In this document: positions 1-5,878 of the stretch, one piece after another
Layout: every line of letters starts with the position of its first letter
Position numbering within the stretch: the first letter of the stretch is position 1
NCBI GenBank assembly: GCA_003552425.1
Contig: PUMC01000026.1
Span: 1 to 6,043 of the forward strand
Direction: 5' to 3'
DNA from: Candidatus Acetothermia bacterium
GTDB taxonomy: Bacteria > Bipolaricaulota > Bipolaricaulia > Bipolaricaulales > Bipolaricaulaceae
Length of the DNA stretch: 6,043 bases
The notes under the pieces: generated by a model
Database searches by the model: none
Told to the model about the DNA's origin: nothing
Seen by the model: only the letters and a program-made list of their open reading frames with translations
Translations under genes and position numbers: made by a program

Positions 1-11
1 ACCTCCTTTCT
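1..11 (+). rRNA. Possible extreme 3' end of 16S rRNA (partial)
   Basis: The first bases, ACCTCCTTTCT, are identical to the conserved 3' end of Gram-positive-type 16S rRNA, which contains the anti-Shine-Dalgarno CCTCC. The next bases (AGGGAGTA) also resemble the sequence that usually follows it and could fold back on CTCC. About 80 bases later there is a strong + strand terminator, as expected for the end of a transcript. The main alternative is a Shine-Dalgarno site (AAAGGAGGT on the minus strand) for a gene starting just left of the window. The two are complementary by nature, so only the missing upstream bases can separate them. I favour the rRNA reading because the match extends past the core. 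Confidence 0.5.
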
Positions 12-89
12 AGGGAGTAAGACCTTTCGAGCAGTACCCAGCCTTCCCGAACGACGGTCCCCCATCGCCACCTGTCCACGGTACGTTTG

Positions 90-120
90 CGCGTCCCCGA
101 GGGGACGCGTTTCTGTTTTT
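90..120 (+). terminator. Intrinsic terminator upstream of the regulator gene
   Basis: CGCGTCCC (90-97) and GGGACGCG (102-109) form a perfect 8-bp GC-rich stem with a CGAG loop. It is followed directly by a T-rich tract at 110-120 (8 or more T in 11 bases). This is a textbook Rho-independent terminator on the + strand. It ends whatever transcript enters from the left, possibly a 16S rRNA, and insulates the regulator gene. Confidence 0.85.
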
Positions 121-131
121 ATGTTCCCCGA

Positions 132-147
132 GGCCACCCTGTTGGCC
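132..147. repeat. Short inverted repeat in the regulator leader
   Basis: GGCCA (132-136) and TGGCC (143-147) are perfect 5-bp arms around a 6-base loop, about 50 bases before the regulator start. It could be a weak hairpin or an autoregulatory half-site pair, but arms this short can arise by chance in GC-rich DNA. No convincing -35/-10 pair is visible in 121-196. Confidence 0.25.
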
Positions 148-196
148 GCCTTGCTTCCTTCGGAATGTGCACGCTCCCCGGTACGCTCACAAAGCC

Positions 197-856
197 ATGC
201 AGACGACACGGGAGAAATGGTTGTTGCCGGGGATCGGGCCGTTGCTGGACCAGGGAGACCGGGAGGAGGTGCCCGCCAGGGAGACGATCTACTACCCGGG
301 CACGCCGAGTGACGCCGTCTACTTCGTCGAGCAGGGAAATGTCAAGGTATCGTATTTGGATCCTTCGGGGAAGCGCCTCACCATGGCGCTGCGGGGACCA
401 GGTGAGATGTTCGGGGAGATGGCACTTGTCGGTGAGCAGCGTCGACGCCATCAAGCCCTTGCAGTGGAAGAGGGTGTGATCGTGCGGGTGGAGCGTGGCG
501 CGTGCATCGCTTGGCTGCGCAATCGCCCGGACGTACTGCTTCAGCTCCTGGAGCTCTTTGGCCTTTGGATCCGCGATCTTGAAGAGATCATCGAGGATCT
601 TGCCTTCCGCGATATCCAGAGCCGCCTCTCACGGCAGCTCCTCCGGCTCTCCCATGAGTACGGGGTGAAGACCAAGGAAGGGATACTCATCAGTTTCCGT
701 CTCACGCACAGAGATCTAGCGGAGATGATCGGATCGGCGCGTGAAAACACGACGATGACGCTGAACAGGTTCGAACGGGAGGGTATCCTCGACAAGCGGC
801 GCTACCAGATCATCATCAAGGATGTGGAAGGTCTGAAGGATAAATGCCGCTCTTAG
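197..856 (+). CDS. Crp/Fnr family transcriptional regulator
   Basis: A 219-residue protein of normal family length. Residues about 15-115 form a cyclic-nucleotide-binding-type beta barrel (GTPSDAVYFVEQGNVKV, then FGEMALVGEQRRRHQ). Residues 115-145 are the long dimer helix, and 165-200 are a winged helix-turn-helix (LTHRDLAEMIGSARENTTMTLNRFEREGIL). The pocket keeps G73-E74 and R83, but the serine that follows the arginine in E. coli CRP is H84, so cAMP binding is doubtful. There is no FNR-type cysteine cluster (only C103 and C217). In the recognition helix R182-E183 match CRP R180-E181, but the CRP R185 position is M187. I chose ATG 197. An in-frame GTG at 167 would add ten residues, and neither start has a strong ribosome site. 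The gene is followed by a terminator and probably regulates the oxidoreductase operon downstream, which is inferred from position only. Confidence 0.9.
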   Translation: MQTTREKWLLPGIGPLLDQGDREEVPARETIYYPGTPSDAVYFVEQGNVKVSYLDPSGKRLTMALRGPGEMFGEMALVGEQRRRHQALAVEEGVIVRVERGACIAWLRNRPDVLLQLLELFGLWIRDLEEIIEDLAFRDIQSRLSRQLLRLSHEYGVKTKEGILISFRLTHRDLAEMIGSARENTTMTLNRFEREGILDKRRYQIIIKDVEGLKDKCRS

Positions 857-882
857 CATGACCGTGCGGTGATCCCCGGAGT

Positions 883-915
883 CGCCCGCCCGCCGAGGGC
901 GGGCGCGCTTGTTGT
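883..915 (+). terminator. Intrinsic terminator after the regulator
   Basis: CGCCCGCCC (883-891) and GGGCGGGCG (897-905) form a perfect 9-bp stem with loop GCCGA, 26 bases after the regulator stop. A moderately T-rich run (cgcttgttgt) follows. The stem is very stable but the T tract is interrupted, so termination may be incomplete. It separates the regulator transcript from the por operon. Confidence 0.75.
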
Positions 916-923
916 AGTGTCCA

Positions 924-955
924 GTATTCCGTTCCTGCGTTGAGAATACGTCTTC
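924..955. promoter_or_regulatory. Candidate operator: three GTATTC-type half-sites
   Basis: GTATTC (924-929) and GAATAC (944-949) are perfect inverted arms, with starts 20 bp apart. GTCTTC (950-955) abuts the second arm and makes an imperfect palindrome GAATACGTCTTC (10 of 12 positions symmetric). The arms lie on and beside the -35 element of the por promoter, where a repressor or class II-type activator would act. The motif is not the CRP (TGTGA-N6-TCACA) or FNR (TTGAT-N4-ATCAA) consensus. The binding protein is unknown; the upstream Crp/Fnr protein is a guess. Confidence 0.35.
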
Positions 956-969
956 ATTCAGGTTACAAT
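940..969 (+). promoter_or_regulatory. Sigma70-type promoter of the por operon
   Basis: The -35 box TTGAGA (940-945) and -10 box TACAAT (964-969) each match the housekeeping consensus at 5 of 6 positions and are 18 bases apart. Transcription would begin near 976 and give a leader of about 25 bases before ATG 1001. The -10 box overlaps the in-frame ATG at 968, which argues against that earlier start. The promoter lies directly after the regulator's terminator, so the operon is transcribed on its own. Confidence 0.75.
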
Positions 970-988
970 GCGCATTGTTGCTACCTTG

Positions 989-995
989 AAGGAGG
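989..995 (+). promoter_or_regulatory. Ribosome binding site deciding the porC start
   Basis: AAGGAGG is a full-strength Shine-Dalgarno sequence with 5 bases before ATG 1001. It selects this ATG over the one at 968. Confidence 0.85.
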
Positions 996-1000
996 GCGAT

Positions 1001-1567
1001 ATGCAGGAGATACGTTGGCACGGACGTGGGGGGCAGGGAGCCAAGACCGTGTCCCAGATCCTTGCTCAGATCAACCTGAGGGAAGGCAAACACGTGCAGA
1101 GCTTTCCTGAGTATGGTCCCGAGCGTTCCGGGGCCCCGGTACGGGCCTACAACCGCATTGCGACGGAGGAGATCCTTGTCCACTCAGGTGTGTACACGCC
1201 AGACGTGGCGGTCGTCGTCGACGAGACGCTTCTGGAGACGGAGAACCCCGGGGACGGACTGAAGGCTGACGGTACGCTGATCGTGAACACGACGTGTTCA
1301 CCGGAGGACGTGCGTCGGCGGACGGGCTTCGAGGGCACGGTCATCGCGCTCAACGCCAACAAGATCGCCGACGATGCGGGAACTGGATTCCCCAATATCC
1401 CCATGCTGGGAGCGGTGGCGGCCGTCCTTGGGTGCGAACTGCAGGTGGTGGAGGACGAAGTGCGGGAGACGATGGGAGCGAAGTTGTCCTCGGACATTCT
1501 GGAGAAGAACCTGGTGGCGCTGCGCGGGGGATACGATGCAGCGAAAGGGGTACACGTTGGCCGCTAA
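1001..1567 (+). CDS. porC: 2-oxoacid (probably pyruvate):ferredoxin oxidoreductase, gamma subunit
   Basis: A 188-residue protein of the usual length for a stand-alone gamma subunit. It opens with the family signature IRWHGRGGQGAKTVSQIL (residues 4-21), followed by FPEYGPERSGAPVRAYNRI, the conserved segment of the POR/KOR gamma domain. This domain helps bind coenzyme A in the heterotetrameric enzyme that converts pyruvate and CoA to acetyl-CoA, CO2 and reduced ferredoxin in the cytoplasm. ATG 1001 is chosen because of the perfect AAGGAGG site before it and because the upstream ATG sits inside the promoter. It is the first gene of a gamma-delta-alpha-beta operon, and its end overlaps the delta gene by 11 bases. 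The family assignment is firm. Pyruvate is inferred from the alpha subunit; a branched-chain 2-oxoacid is the main alternative. Confidence 0.92.
   Translation: MQEIRWHGRGGQGAKTVSQILAQINLREGKHVQSFPEYGPERSGAPVRAYNRIATEEILVHSGVYTPDVAVVVDETLLETENPGDGLKADGTLIVNTTCSPEDVRRRTGFEGTVIALNANKIADDAGTGFPNIPMLGAVAAVLGCELQVVEDEVRETMGAKLSSDILEKNLVALRGGYDAAKGVHVGR
1544..1550 (+). promoter_or_regulatory. Ribosome binding site for the TTG start of porD
   Basis: AAAGGGG, inside the end of porC, has 6 bases before TTG 1557. It supports TTG as the delta-subunit start over the in-frame ATG at 1536, whose upstream region (GCGGGGGATACG) is a weaker match. Confidence 0.5.
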
Positions 1568-1859
1568 GCTTAAGAGCTGGAGGGAGCTTCCCATCGGCGG
1601 TGTGGTCCCCGGAGGAGCCACGCCTGAACTGAACAAGACCGGGAGCTGGCGCTCCCAGCGACCTGTGTGGGATGAGGAGAAGTGCATTCAGTGCCTGCAG
1701 TGCTGGATGCACTGTCCCGACGATTCGATCGGTATCAAAGACCAGAAGATGACAGGTATGGACTTCGACCATTGCAAGGGTTGCGGGGTTTGTGCCGGCA
1801 TCTGTCCGGTGGACGCCATCGAGATGGTCCCCGAAGGGGGTGCCGAATGCGCAAGGTGA
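1557..1859 (+). CDS. porD: 2-oxoacid:ferredoxin oxidoreductase, delta subunit (2x[4Fe-4S] ferredoxin)
   Basis: A 100-residue iron-sulfur protein with two complete CxxCxxCxxxCP motifs: C43, C46, C49, C53 and C73, C76, C79, C83. These bind two [4Fe-4S] clusters that carry electrons from the beta-subunit cluster to external ferredoxin. The N-terminal KLKSWRELPIGGVV is typical of PorD-type delta subunits rather than free ferredoxins, and supports the TTG start, which gives MAAKLKSW. An in-frame ATG at 1536 would add seven residues (MQRKGYT). The gene overlaps porC by 11 bases and porA by 13, so translation is probably coupled and subunit ratios kept equal. No ligand cysteine is missing. The family is certain; the exact start is the only open point. 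Confidence 0.9.
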   Translation: MAAKLKSWRELPIGGVVPGGATPELNKTGSWRSQRPVWDEEKCIQCLQCWMHCPDDSIGIKDQKMTGMDFDHCKGCGVCAGICPVDAIEMVPEGGAECAR

Positions 1860-3010
1860 TGACCGGCCACAAAGCGGTTGCTGAGGCCATGCGTCAGATC
1901 GAGCCTGACGTCGTGGCGGTGTACCCGATCACCCCTCAGTCCGAGATCGCCGAATACTACGCCGACTATGTCCACGACGGCAGGGTGCGGACCGAGCTCG
2001 TTCCTGTGGAGAGCGAACACTCCGCGATGTCCGCCTGTGTGGGCGCTGCAGCTGCGGGTGGTCGTGTGATGACAGCCACCGCGTCTCAGGGTTTGGCGCT
2101 CATGGTGGAGATCCTGTACATCGCGGCCAGCATGCGCTTGCCCATCGTCATGGCGTTGGCCAACCGGGCGCTGTCGGGTCCGATCAACATCCACTGCGAC
2201 CATTCCGACGCCTACCTGGCGCGCGATGCAGGTGCCGTACAGATCTTCACCGAATCGGCGCAGGAAGCGTATGACTACACGCTCATCGCCCAGCGTCTTG
2301 CTGAGCGCAAAGGTGTCTCGCTTCCGGTGATCGTCAACTTGGACGGGTTCACGCTCACGCACTCGGTGCAGGTCGTGGAGCCTCTCGAGGACGACGTGGC
2401 AAAGCGATTCGTTGGTACCTACACGCCCAACTACCCTCTCCTTGATGTGGAGCATCCGTCAACGTGGGGACCGTTCGCCATGCCCGACTACTACTTCGAG
2501 CTCAAGCGGGCCCAGGTTGCAGGCATGGAAGCGGTGCCGGAGGCGTTCCTGGAGATCCAGAAGGCCTACCGGGAAGCGACCGGCCGGAAGTACCAGGGTT
2601 ACTTCGAACCGTACCGCCTGGAGGACGCCGAGCGGGCGCTTGTGGTCATGGGCTCTACGGCGGGGACGGCCAAGGTGGTCGTGGACAAGCTGCGGGATGC
2701 CGGTCAGAAGGTGGGCCTGCTGAAGGTGTGGATGTACAGGCCCTTCCCATACGCTGCGGTGGCTGAAGCGTTGGCCCATGTGAAGCAGGTGGCGGTCCTG
2801 GATCGTGCGCTCTCGTTCGGGGCCTACGGCGCCCTGTACACGGACTTGGCTGCGGCCTTCGTCCACCGTGACGGGGCCCCGGCTCTGGTGAACTACGTCT
2901 ACGGGCTTGGCGGGCGCGACACCACGCCGGAACAGCTGACCCAGGTGTTCGAGGGAATGTCCTCAGTGAAGCCGGACCAGGGCCTGCGCTACATCGGCCT
3001 GCGCGAGTGA
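1847..3010 (+). CDS. porA: 2-oxoacid (probably pyruvate):ferredoxin oxidoreductase, alpha subunit
   Basis: A 387-residue subunit of normal PorA length. Residues 26-33 are YPITPQSE, the conserved alpha-subunit start of the pyrimidine-binding (PYR-like) domain. VESEHSA (54-60) carries the glutamates near the thiamine ring, and TASQGLALMVE and NRALSGPINIHCDHSD follow. The last motif is characteristic of pyruvate/branched-chain type alpha subunits. A transketolase C-terminal-like domain, with WMYRPFP, occupies about residues 255-387. The start at ATG 1847 has GAAGGGGG six bases upstream and overlaps porD by 13 bases. The frame stays open upstream to 1682, but that part is a shadow of the ferredoxin gene. 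It forms the active site together with the beta subunit. Enzyme class is secure; pyruvate versus a branched-chain 2-oxoacid cannot be fixed from sequence alone. Confidence 0.93.
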   Translation: MRKVMTGHKAVAEAMRQIEPDVVAVYPITPQSEIAEYYADYVHDGRVRTELVPVESEHSAMSACVGAAAAGGRVMTATASQGLALMVEILYIAASMRLPIVMALANRALSGPINIHCDHSDAYLARDAGAVQIFTESAQEAYDYTLIAQRLAERKGVSLPVIVNLDGFTLTHSVQVVEPLEDDVAKRFVGTYTPNYPLLDVEHPSTWGPFAMPDYYFELKRAQVAGMEAVPEAFLEIQKAYREATGRKYQGYFEPYRLEDAERALVVMGSTAGTAKVVVDKLRDAGQKVGLLKVWMYRPFPYAAVAEALAHVKQVAVLDRALSFGAYGALYTDLAAAFVHRDGAPALVNYVYGLGGRDTTPEQLTQVFEGMSSVKPDQGLRYIGLRE

Positions 3011-3019
3011 GGGGGAGAC

Positions 3020-3979
3020 ATGCCGAATATCAAAACGTTGGCAGCGCGTCAAGAGCAAGAGGTTCGTCTTACGCCGGGGCATTCGCTCTGTGCAGGGTGC
3101 GCCGAGCCCATGGTGGTTCGGACCGTGCTGAACACCATCGAGGATCCTGTGGTGGTCGCCAACGCCACCGGTTGCTTGGAGGTGGCCACGAGTCGCTATC
3201 CGGGTACTGCTTGGAACGTGCCATGGATCCATTCAGCGTTCGAGAACGTAGCGGCGACGATCGCCGGGGTAGAGGCTGCCTACAAGGGCCTCACGCGCAT
3301 GGGCAAGCTCAACCGCCGCATCCGGTTCATCGCCTTCGCGGGTGACGGAGGTACCTACGACATCGGGCTGCAATCGTTGTCAGGCGCACTCGAGCGCGGG
3401 CACGACTTTCTCTACGTCTGCATCAACAACGAAGCGTACATGAACACCGGCGTGCAGCGATCGAGCGCAACACCGATGTGCGCCTCGGCGACCACTTCGC
3501 CTGTAGGCGACGAGATCGCCGGCAAACCCCAAGACCGCAAGGATCTCACCGCGATCGTGGCGGCGCACCATGTACCGTTTGTCGCCCAAGCCTCGGTGTC
3601 GAACCTCATCGACCTGGCCAACAAGGTGGAACGGGCCATGAGCTATGACGGTCCCAAATTCCTGAATGTTCTGGCGACCTGCCCGCTCGGGTGGCGTACC
3701 CAGCGGGACACCGCGATCCCCGTGGCCAAGCTTGCGGTCGAGACGCGGTACTGGCCGCTTTATGAAGTGGCGGAGGGTCGCTACAAGGTCAACTACAAAC
3801 CCAAGAAGCACGTACCCGTGGAGGAGTGGCTGAAGATCCAGGGGCGCTTCCGCCATCTGTTCAAGACGCCCGAGGGAAAGCAGCGCTTGGAGGCGTTCCA
3901 AGCTGCTGTCGATCGCCACTGGGAGGACCTTCTGAAGAAGGAGAAGTGGACGCAAGAGGGCGACGCCGACGAAGCGTGA
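3020..3979 (+). CDS. porB: 2-oxoacid (probably pyruvate):ferredoxin oxidoreductase, beta subunit
   Basis: A 319-residue thiamine-diphosphate-binding subunit. HSLCAGCAEP places C24 and C27, with C52 (ATGCLE) and C221 (LATCPLGW) completing the four ligands expected for the proximal [4Fe-4S] cluster. GDGGTYDIG begins at G108 and leads to INNEAYMNTGVQRS (135-148), the GDG...NN motif that binds Mg-thiamine diphosphate. The GVQRS-ATP segment is typical of PorB. The start ATG 3020 is 10 bases after the porA stop, and GGGGGAG just upstream serves as ribosome site. The lysine-rich tail (about residues 260-319: KPKKHVPVEEWLKIQGRF) is also usual for the family. Its stop codon overlaps the small downstream ORF (GTGA). 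This is the last catalytic subunit of the first enzyme. Confidence 0.94.
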   Translation: MPNIKTLAARQEQEVRLTPGHSLCAGCAEPMVVRTVLNTIEDPVVVANATGCLEVATSRYPGTAWNVPWIHSAFENVAATIAGVEAAYKGLTRMGKLNRRIRFIAFAGDGGTYDIGLQSLSGALERGHDFLYVCINNEAYMNTGVQRSSATPMCASATTSPVGDEIAGKPQDRKDLTAIVAAHHVPFVAQASVSNLIDLANKVERAMSYDGPKFLNVLATCPLGWRTQRDTAIPVAKLAVETRYWPLYEVAEGRYKVNYKPKKHVPVEEWLKIQGRFRHLFKTPEGKQRLEAFQAAVDRHWEDLLKKEKWTQEGDADEA

Positions 3980-4149
3980 ACCGCGAGGACGGTGGACCCA
4001 GGCCCCTGTGGTGGGGCCTGGGTCGTGACCTTCTCGTCGGGGCGATCGTGGGCACAGTGATCGGGATCCCTTTCCGCGACGTTGCGTTTGGTGCCGGTGT
4101 GGGGACGGTTGTCGGGGGATTGCTGCACGTTTACTTCCGCCTTCGTTGA
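3976..4149 (+). CDS. Small glycine-zipper membrane peptide, hypothetical
   Basis: A 57-residue ORF starting at GTG 3976, which overlaps the porB stop as GTGA, a common arrangement for translational coupling. No good Shine-Dalgarno site precedes it. I do not recognise a named family. A charged, proline-rich start (NREDGGPRPLWWGLGRD) is followed by two hydrophobic stretches, residues 19-33 and 36-53. Each carries a GxxxGxxxG spacing (G22-G26-G30 and G39-G43-G47), separated by PFRD, and the protein ends in RLR. This suggests two short packed membrane helices with a cytoplasmic positive end. A perfect 12-bp hairpin lies inside codons 7-17, so the ORF could instead be a chance reading of a regulatory stretch. 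The regular glycine pattern favours a real peptide. Confidence 0.5.
   Translation: MNREDGGPRPLWWGLGRDLLVGAIVGTVIGIPFRDVAFGAGVGTVVGGLLHVYFRLR
3995..4024 (+). terminator. Strong hairpin after porB (terminator or attenuator candidate)
   Basis: GACCCAGGCCCC (3995-4006) and GGGGCCTGGGTC (4013-4024) form a perfect 12-bp stem around loop TGTGGT, starting 15 bases after the porB stop. The bases after it (GTGACCTTCTCGTC) lack a T run, so intrinsic termination is not assured. It may stabilise the 3' end of the por message or reduce read-through to the second oxidoreductase. A small competing stem, GGTC-GT-GACC (4021-4030), overlaps its right arm. It lies inside the small ORF. Confidence 0.5.
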
Positions 4150-4174
4150 GTCCGCACCCTCTAGCGTTGGTATC

Positions 4175-4182
4175 GAGGAGGG
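4175..4182 (+). promoter_or_regulatory. Ribosome binding site of the fusion subunit
   Basis: GAGGAGGG has 10 bases before ATG 4193. It is a strong core with slightly long spacing and supports this start. I see no convincing promoter in the short gap 4150-4192. Confidence 0.7.
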
Positions 4183-4192
4183 CTGATCGACG

Positions 4193-5878
4193 ATGGACAT
4201 CGTCATCCGGATTGTCGGGGCCGCGGGGCAGGGCGTGCAGACCGTGGGCGAGATCCTCGCCCGCACCGCCTTTCGCAGCGGACACATGCTTCACGCGGAG
4301 CAGAGTTACCACTCCCGCATTCGCGGCGGGGAAAACGCTTTTGCGTTGAGGATCTGCGATAGACCTGCCAGGGGGACACGGGACGACACCGATCTCCTGG
4401 TCGCGCTGGATCAGGCCATGCTTGATCAGTTCCTGCCCACCGTGCGCGAAGGCGGGTGGGTCGTGTGCGACGAAGAGCGGACGCTTTTGGACGGCGATGC
4501 CGTCGTGCGCATTCCCGCGGGTCGGTTGGCCAAAGAGGAACTCGAGCTTCCCATCGCGGCGAACACGATCCTGTTGGGCGCCGCGGCGGAGGTCATCGGG
4601 ATCGACGAGGAGCGTCTGGCGGAGGTGGTCCGCGAAGCGCTCGGGAAGAAGGCGGACCTCAACCTAAGAGCCCTTGCACTGGGAGCCGAGCATGCCAGAC
4701 GAGGCCCGTGGACCGTGGCCGACGCTGTCGGGGGCCAAGGGCAGCGGATGCTGCTCACCGGAGGTGCAACGGTGGGAGCAGGGGCCATATCGGCCGGGTG
4801 CCGCTATGTGTCGTCGTACCCGATGACGCCGGGCACCGCCGTGCTCACCTACCTCGCCGAACATGCCGAACGGTGGGGGTTGGTCGTCGAGCAGGCTGAA
4901 GACGAGATCGCTGCCATCAACATGGCGTTGGGGGCAGCCTACGCCGGAGCGCGGTCGCTCGTGACCACATCGGGAGGGGGGTTCGCGCTGATGGTGGAGG
5001 GGCTCTCGCTCGCGGGGATGATCGAGACACCGGTCGTCATACACATCGGGCAGCGCCCTGCGCCGGCCACGGGCCTTCCCACGCGCACGGGACAGGAAGA
5101 GCTGCTCTTCTGCGTCCATGCCGGGCATGGCGAGTTCCCCCGCTATATCGTCGCGCCACGGGACGCCGAGGAGGCGTTCTACCTCACGGCGAAGGCGTTT
5201 GACGTCGCCGAGAAGTACCAGATTCCCGCGCTTATCCTGACGGACCAGTATCTCGTGGACAGCTATGTGACCTGCCCCCCGTTGGATCCCACGCGCACGC
5301 CAGCGCGCTCGCACCTCCTGACCCCTGACGAACTACGGACTATGGATCATTACGATCGATTCGCGGTCACGCCTTCCGGCGTCTCGCCGCGGGCGGTCCC
5401 CGGGGTGTCCGACAAGCTGGTACTCGTCGACTCCGACGAGCACGACGCCTATGGACGGATCACGGAGGATCTGGGAGTCCGCAAGGCGATGATGGAGAAG
5501 CGCCTTCGCAAGGAAGATGGCCTTCGGACGGAGCTCGGCGAGCCGCTCTCCTACCCGGAGGGTCCGATGGAGGGGTGCACCGTGTTCCTCGGTTGGGGAT
5601 CCACCTATGGAGCGATTCGGGAGGCCGTGGAGATTCTGAACGCCGAAGGCGGGCGCTTCGCCATGCTCCACTTCTCGGAGCTCTGGCCGCTGCGGACCGA
5701 TGCGCTGCGACGGGCGTTTGATAAGGCTGAGCGCGTCGTGTGCGTCGAAGGGAATGCTACCGGGCAGCTGGCGCAGCTGGTGGCGCAGGAGACAGGTCTT
5801 CAGGCAGGGTCCCACATCCGACGGTACGACGGGCGGCCGATCACTGCCCGGGACATCATCGAGGAGGTGTCGCCGTGA
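4193..5878 (+). CDS. 2-oxoacid:acceptor oxidoreductase, fused gamma-alpha subunit
   Basis: A 561-residue fusion of normal length for the two-subunit KorA-type class. Residues 1 to about 180 are a gamma domain (IRIVGAAGQGVQTVGEIL; HSRIRGGENAFALRI). From M186 (LLTGGATVGAGAISAG) the alpha part begins, with YPMTP at 209-213, EDE at 236-238, TSGGGFALMVEG at 259-270 and GLPTRTGQEELLF, then HAGHGEFPR. A C-terminal transketolase-like domain follows (about 460-561), ending in GRPITARDIIEEV. The enzyme should convert a 2-oxoacid and CoA to acyl-CoA and CO2 while reducing ferredoxin. 2-Oxoglutarate is the usual annotation, but the TSGGGFALMVEG type is found in many anaerobes with untested substrates, so I leave the symbol empty. 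It is coupled to the beta gene by a GTGA overlap. No delta ferredoxin gene accompanies it here. Confidence 0.92.
   Translation: MDIVIRIVGAAGQGVQTVGEILARTAFRSGHMLHAEQSYHSRIRGGENAFALRICDRPARGTRDDTDLLVALDQAMLDQFLPTVREGGWVVCDEERTLLDGDAVVRIPAGRLAKEELELPIAANTILLGAAAEVIGIDEERLAEVVREALGKKADLNLRALALGAEHARRGPWTVADAVGGQGQRMLLTGGATVGAGAISAGCRYVSSYPMTPGTAVLTYLAEHAERWGLVVEQAEDEIAAINMALGAAYAGARSLVTTSGGGFALMVEGLSLAGMIETPVVIHIGQRPAPATGLPTRTGQEELLFCVHAGHGEFPRYIVAPRDAEEAFYLTAKAFDVAEKYQIPALILTDQYLVDSYVTCPPLDPTRTPARSHLLTPDELRTMDHYDRFAVTPSGVSPRAVPGVSDKLVLVDSDEHDAYGRITEDLGVRKAMMEKRLRKEDGLRTELGEPLSYPEGPMEGCTVFLGWGSTYGAIREAVEILNAEGGRFAMLHFSELWPLRTDALRRAFDKAERVVCVEGNATGQLAQLVAQETGLQAGSHIRRYDGRPITARDIIEEVSP
5861..5867 (+). 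promoter_or_regulatory. Ribosome binding site of the second beta subunit
   Basis: GAGGAGG, inside the last codons of the fusion gene, has 7 bases before GTG 5875. It makes this GTG the clear start of the partial gene at the right edge. Confidence 0.8.

Noticed and set aside
1..10. Minus-strand Shine-Dalgarno site (AAAGGAGGT) for a gene left of the window
   Set aside because: Not excluded, but a 16S 3' end is preferred because the similarity extends past the core and a + strand terminator follows. The missing upstream bases would decide.
121..196. Promoter for the regulator gene
   Set aside because: I looked for -35/-10 pairs (for example TTGGCC at 143, TATGTT at 120) but spacing or matches were poor, so none is reported.
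87..479. Open frames in the first 500 bases, in both directions
   Set aside because: They overlap the terminator at 90-120 and the Crp/Fnr gene in other frames, and have arginine-rich or low-complexity translations.
968..1000. Longer PorC start at ATG 968
   Set aside because: This ATG overlaps the -10 box and has no ribosome site, while ATG 1001 has a perfect AAGGAGG and matches the family N-terminus.
1688..2455. 255-codon open frame on the minus strand
   Set aside because: It is antisense to the PorA coding region, whose protein has clear family motifs. The minus product is compositionally odd and unrecognisable.
3380..4312. 310-codon open frame on the minus strand
   Set aside because: It lies opposite porB, the small ORF and the start of the fusion gene. 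Its translation is rich in R, G, P and H with no domain, as expected from the antisense of GC-rich coding DNA.
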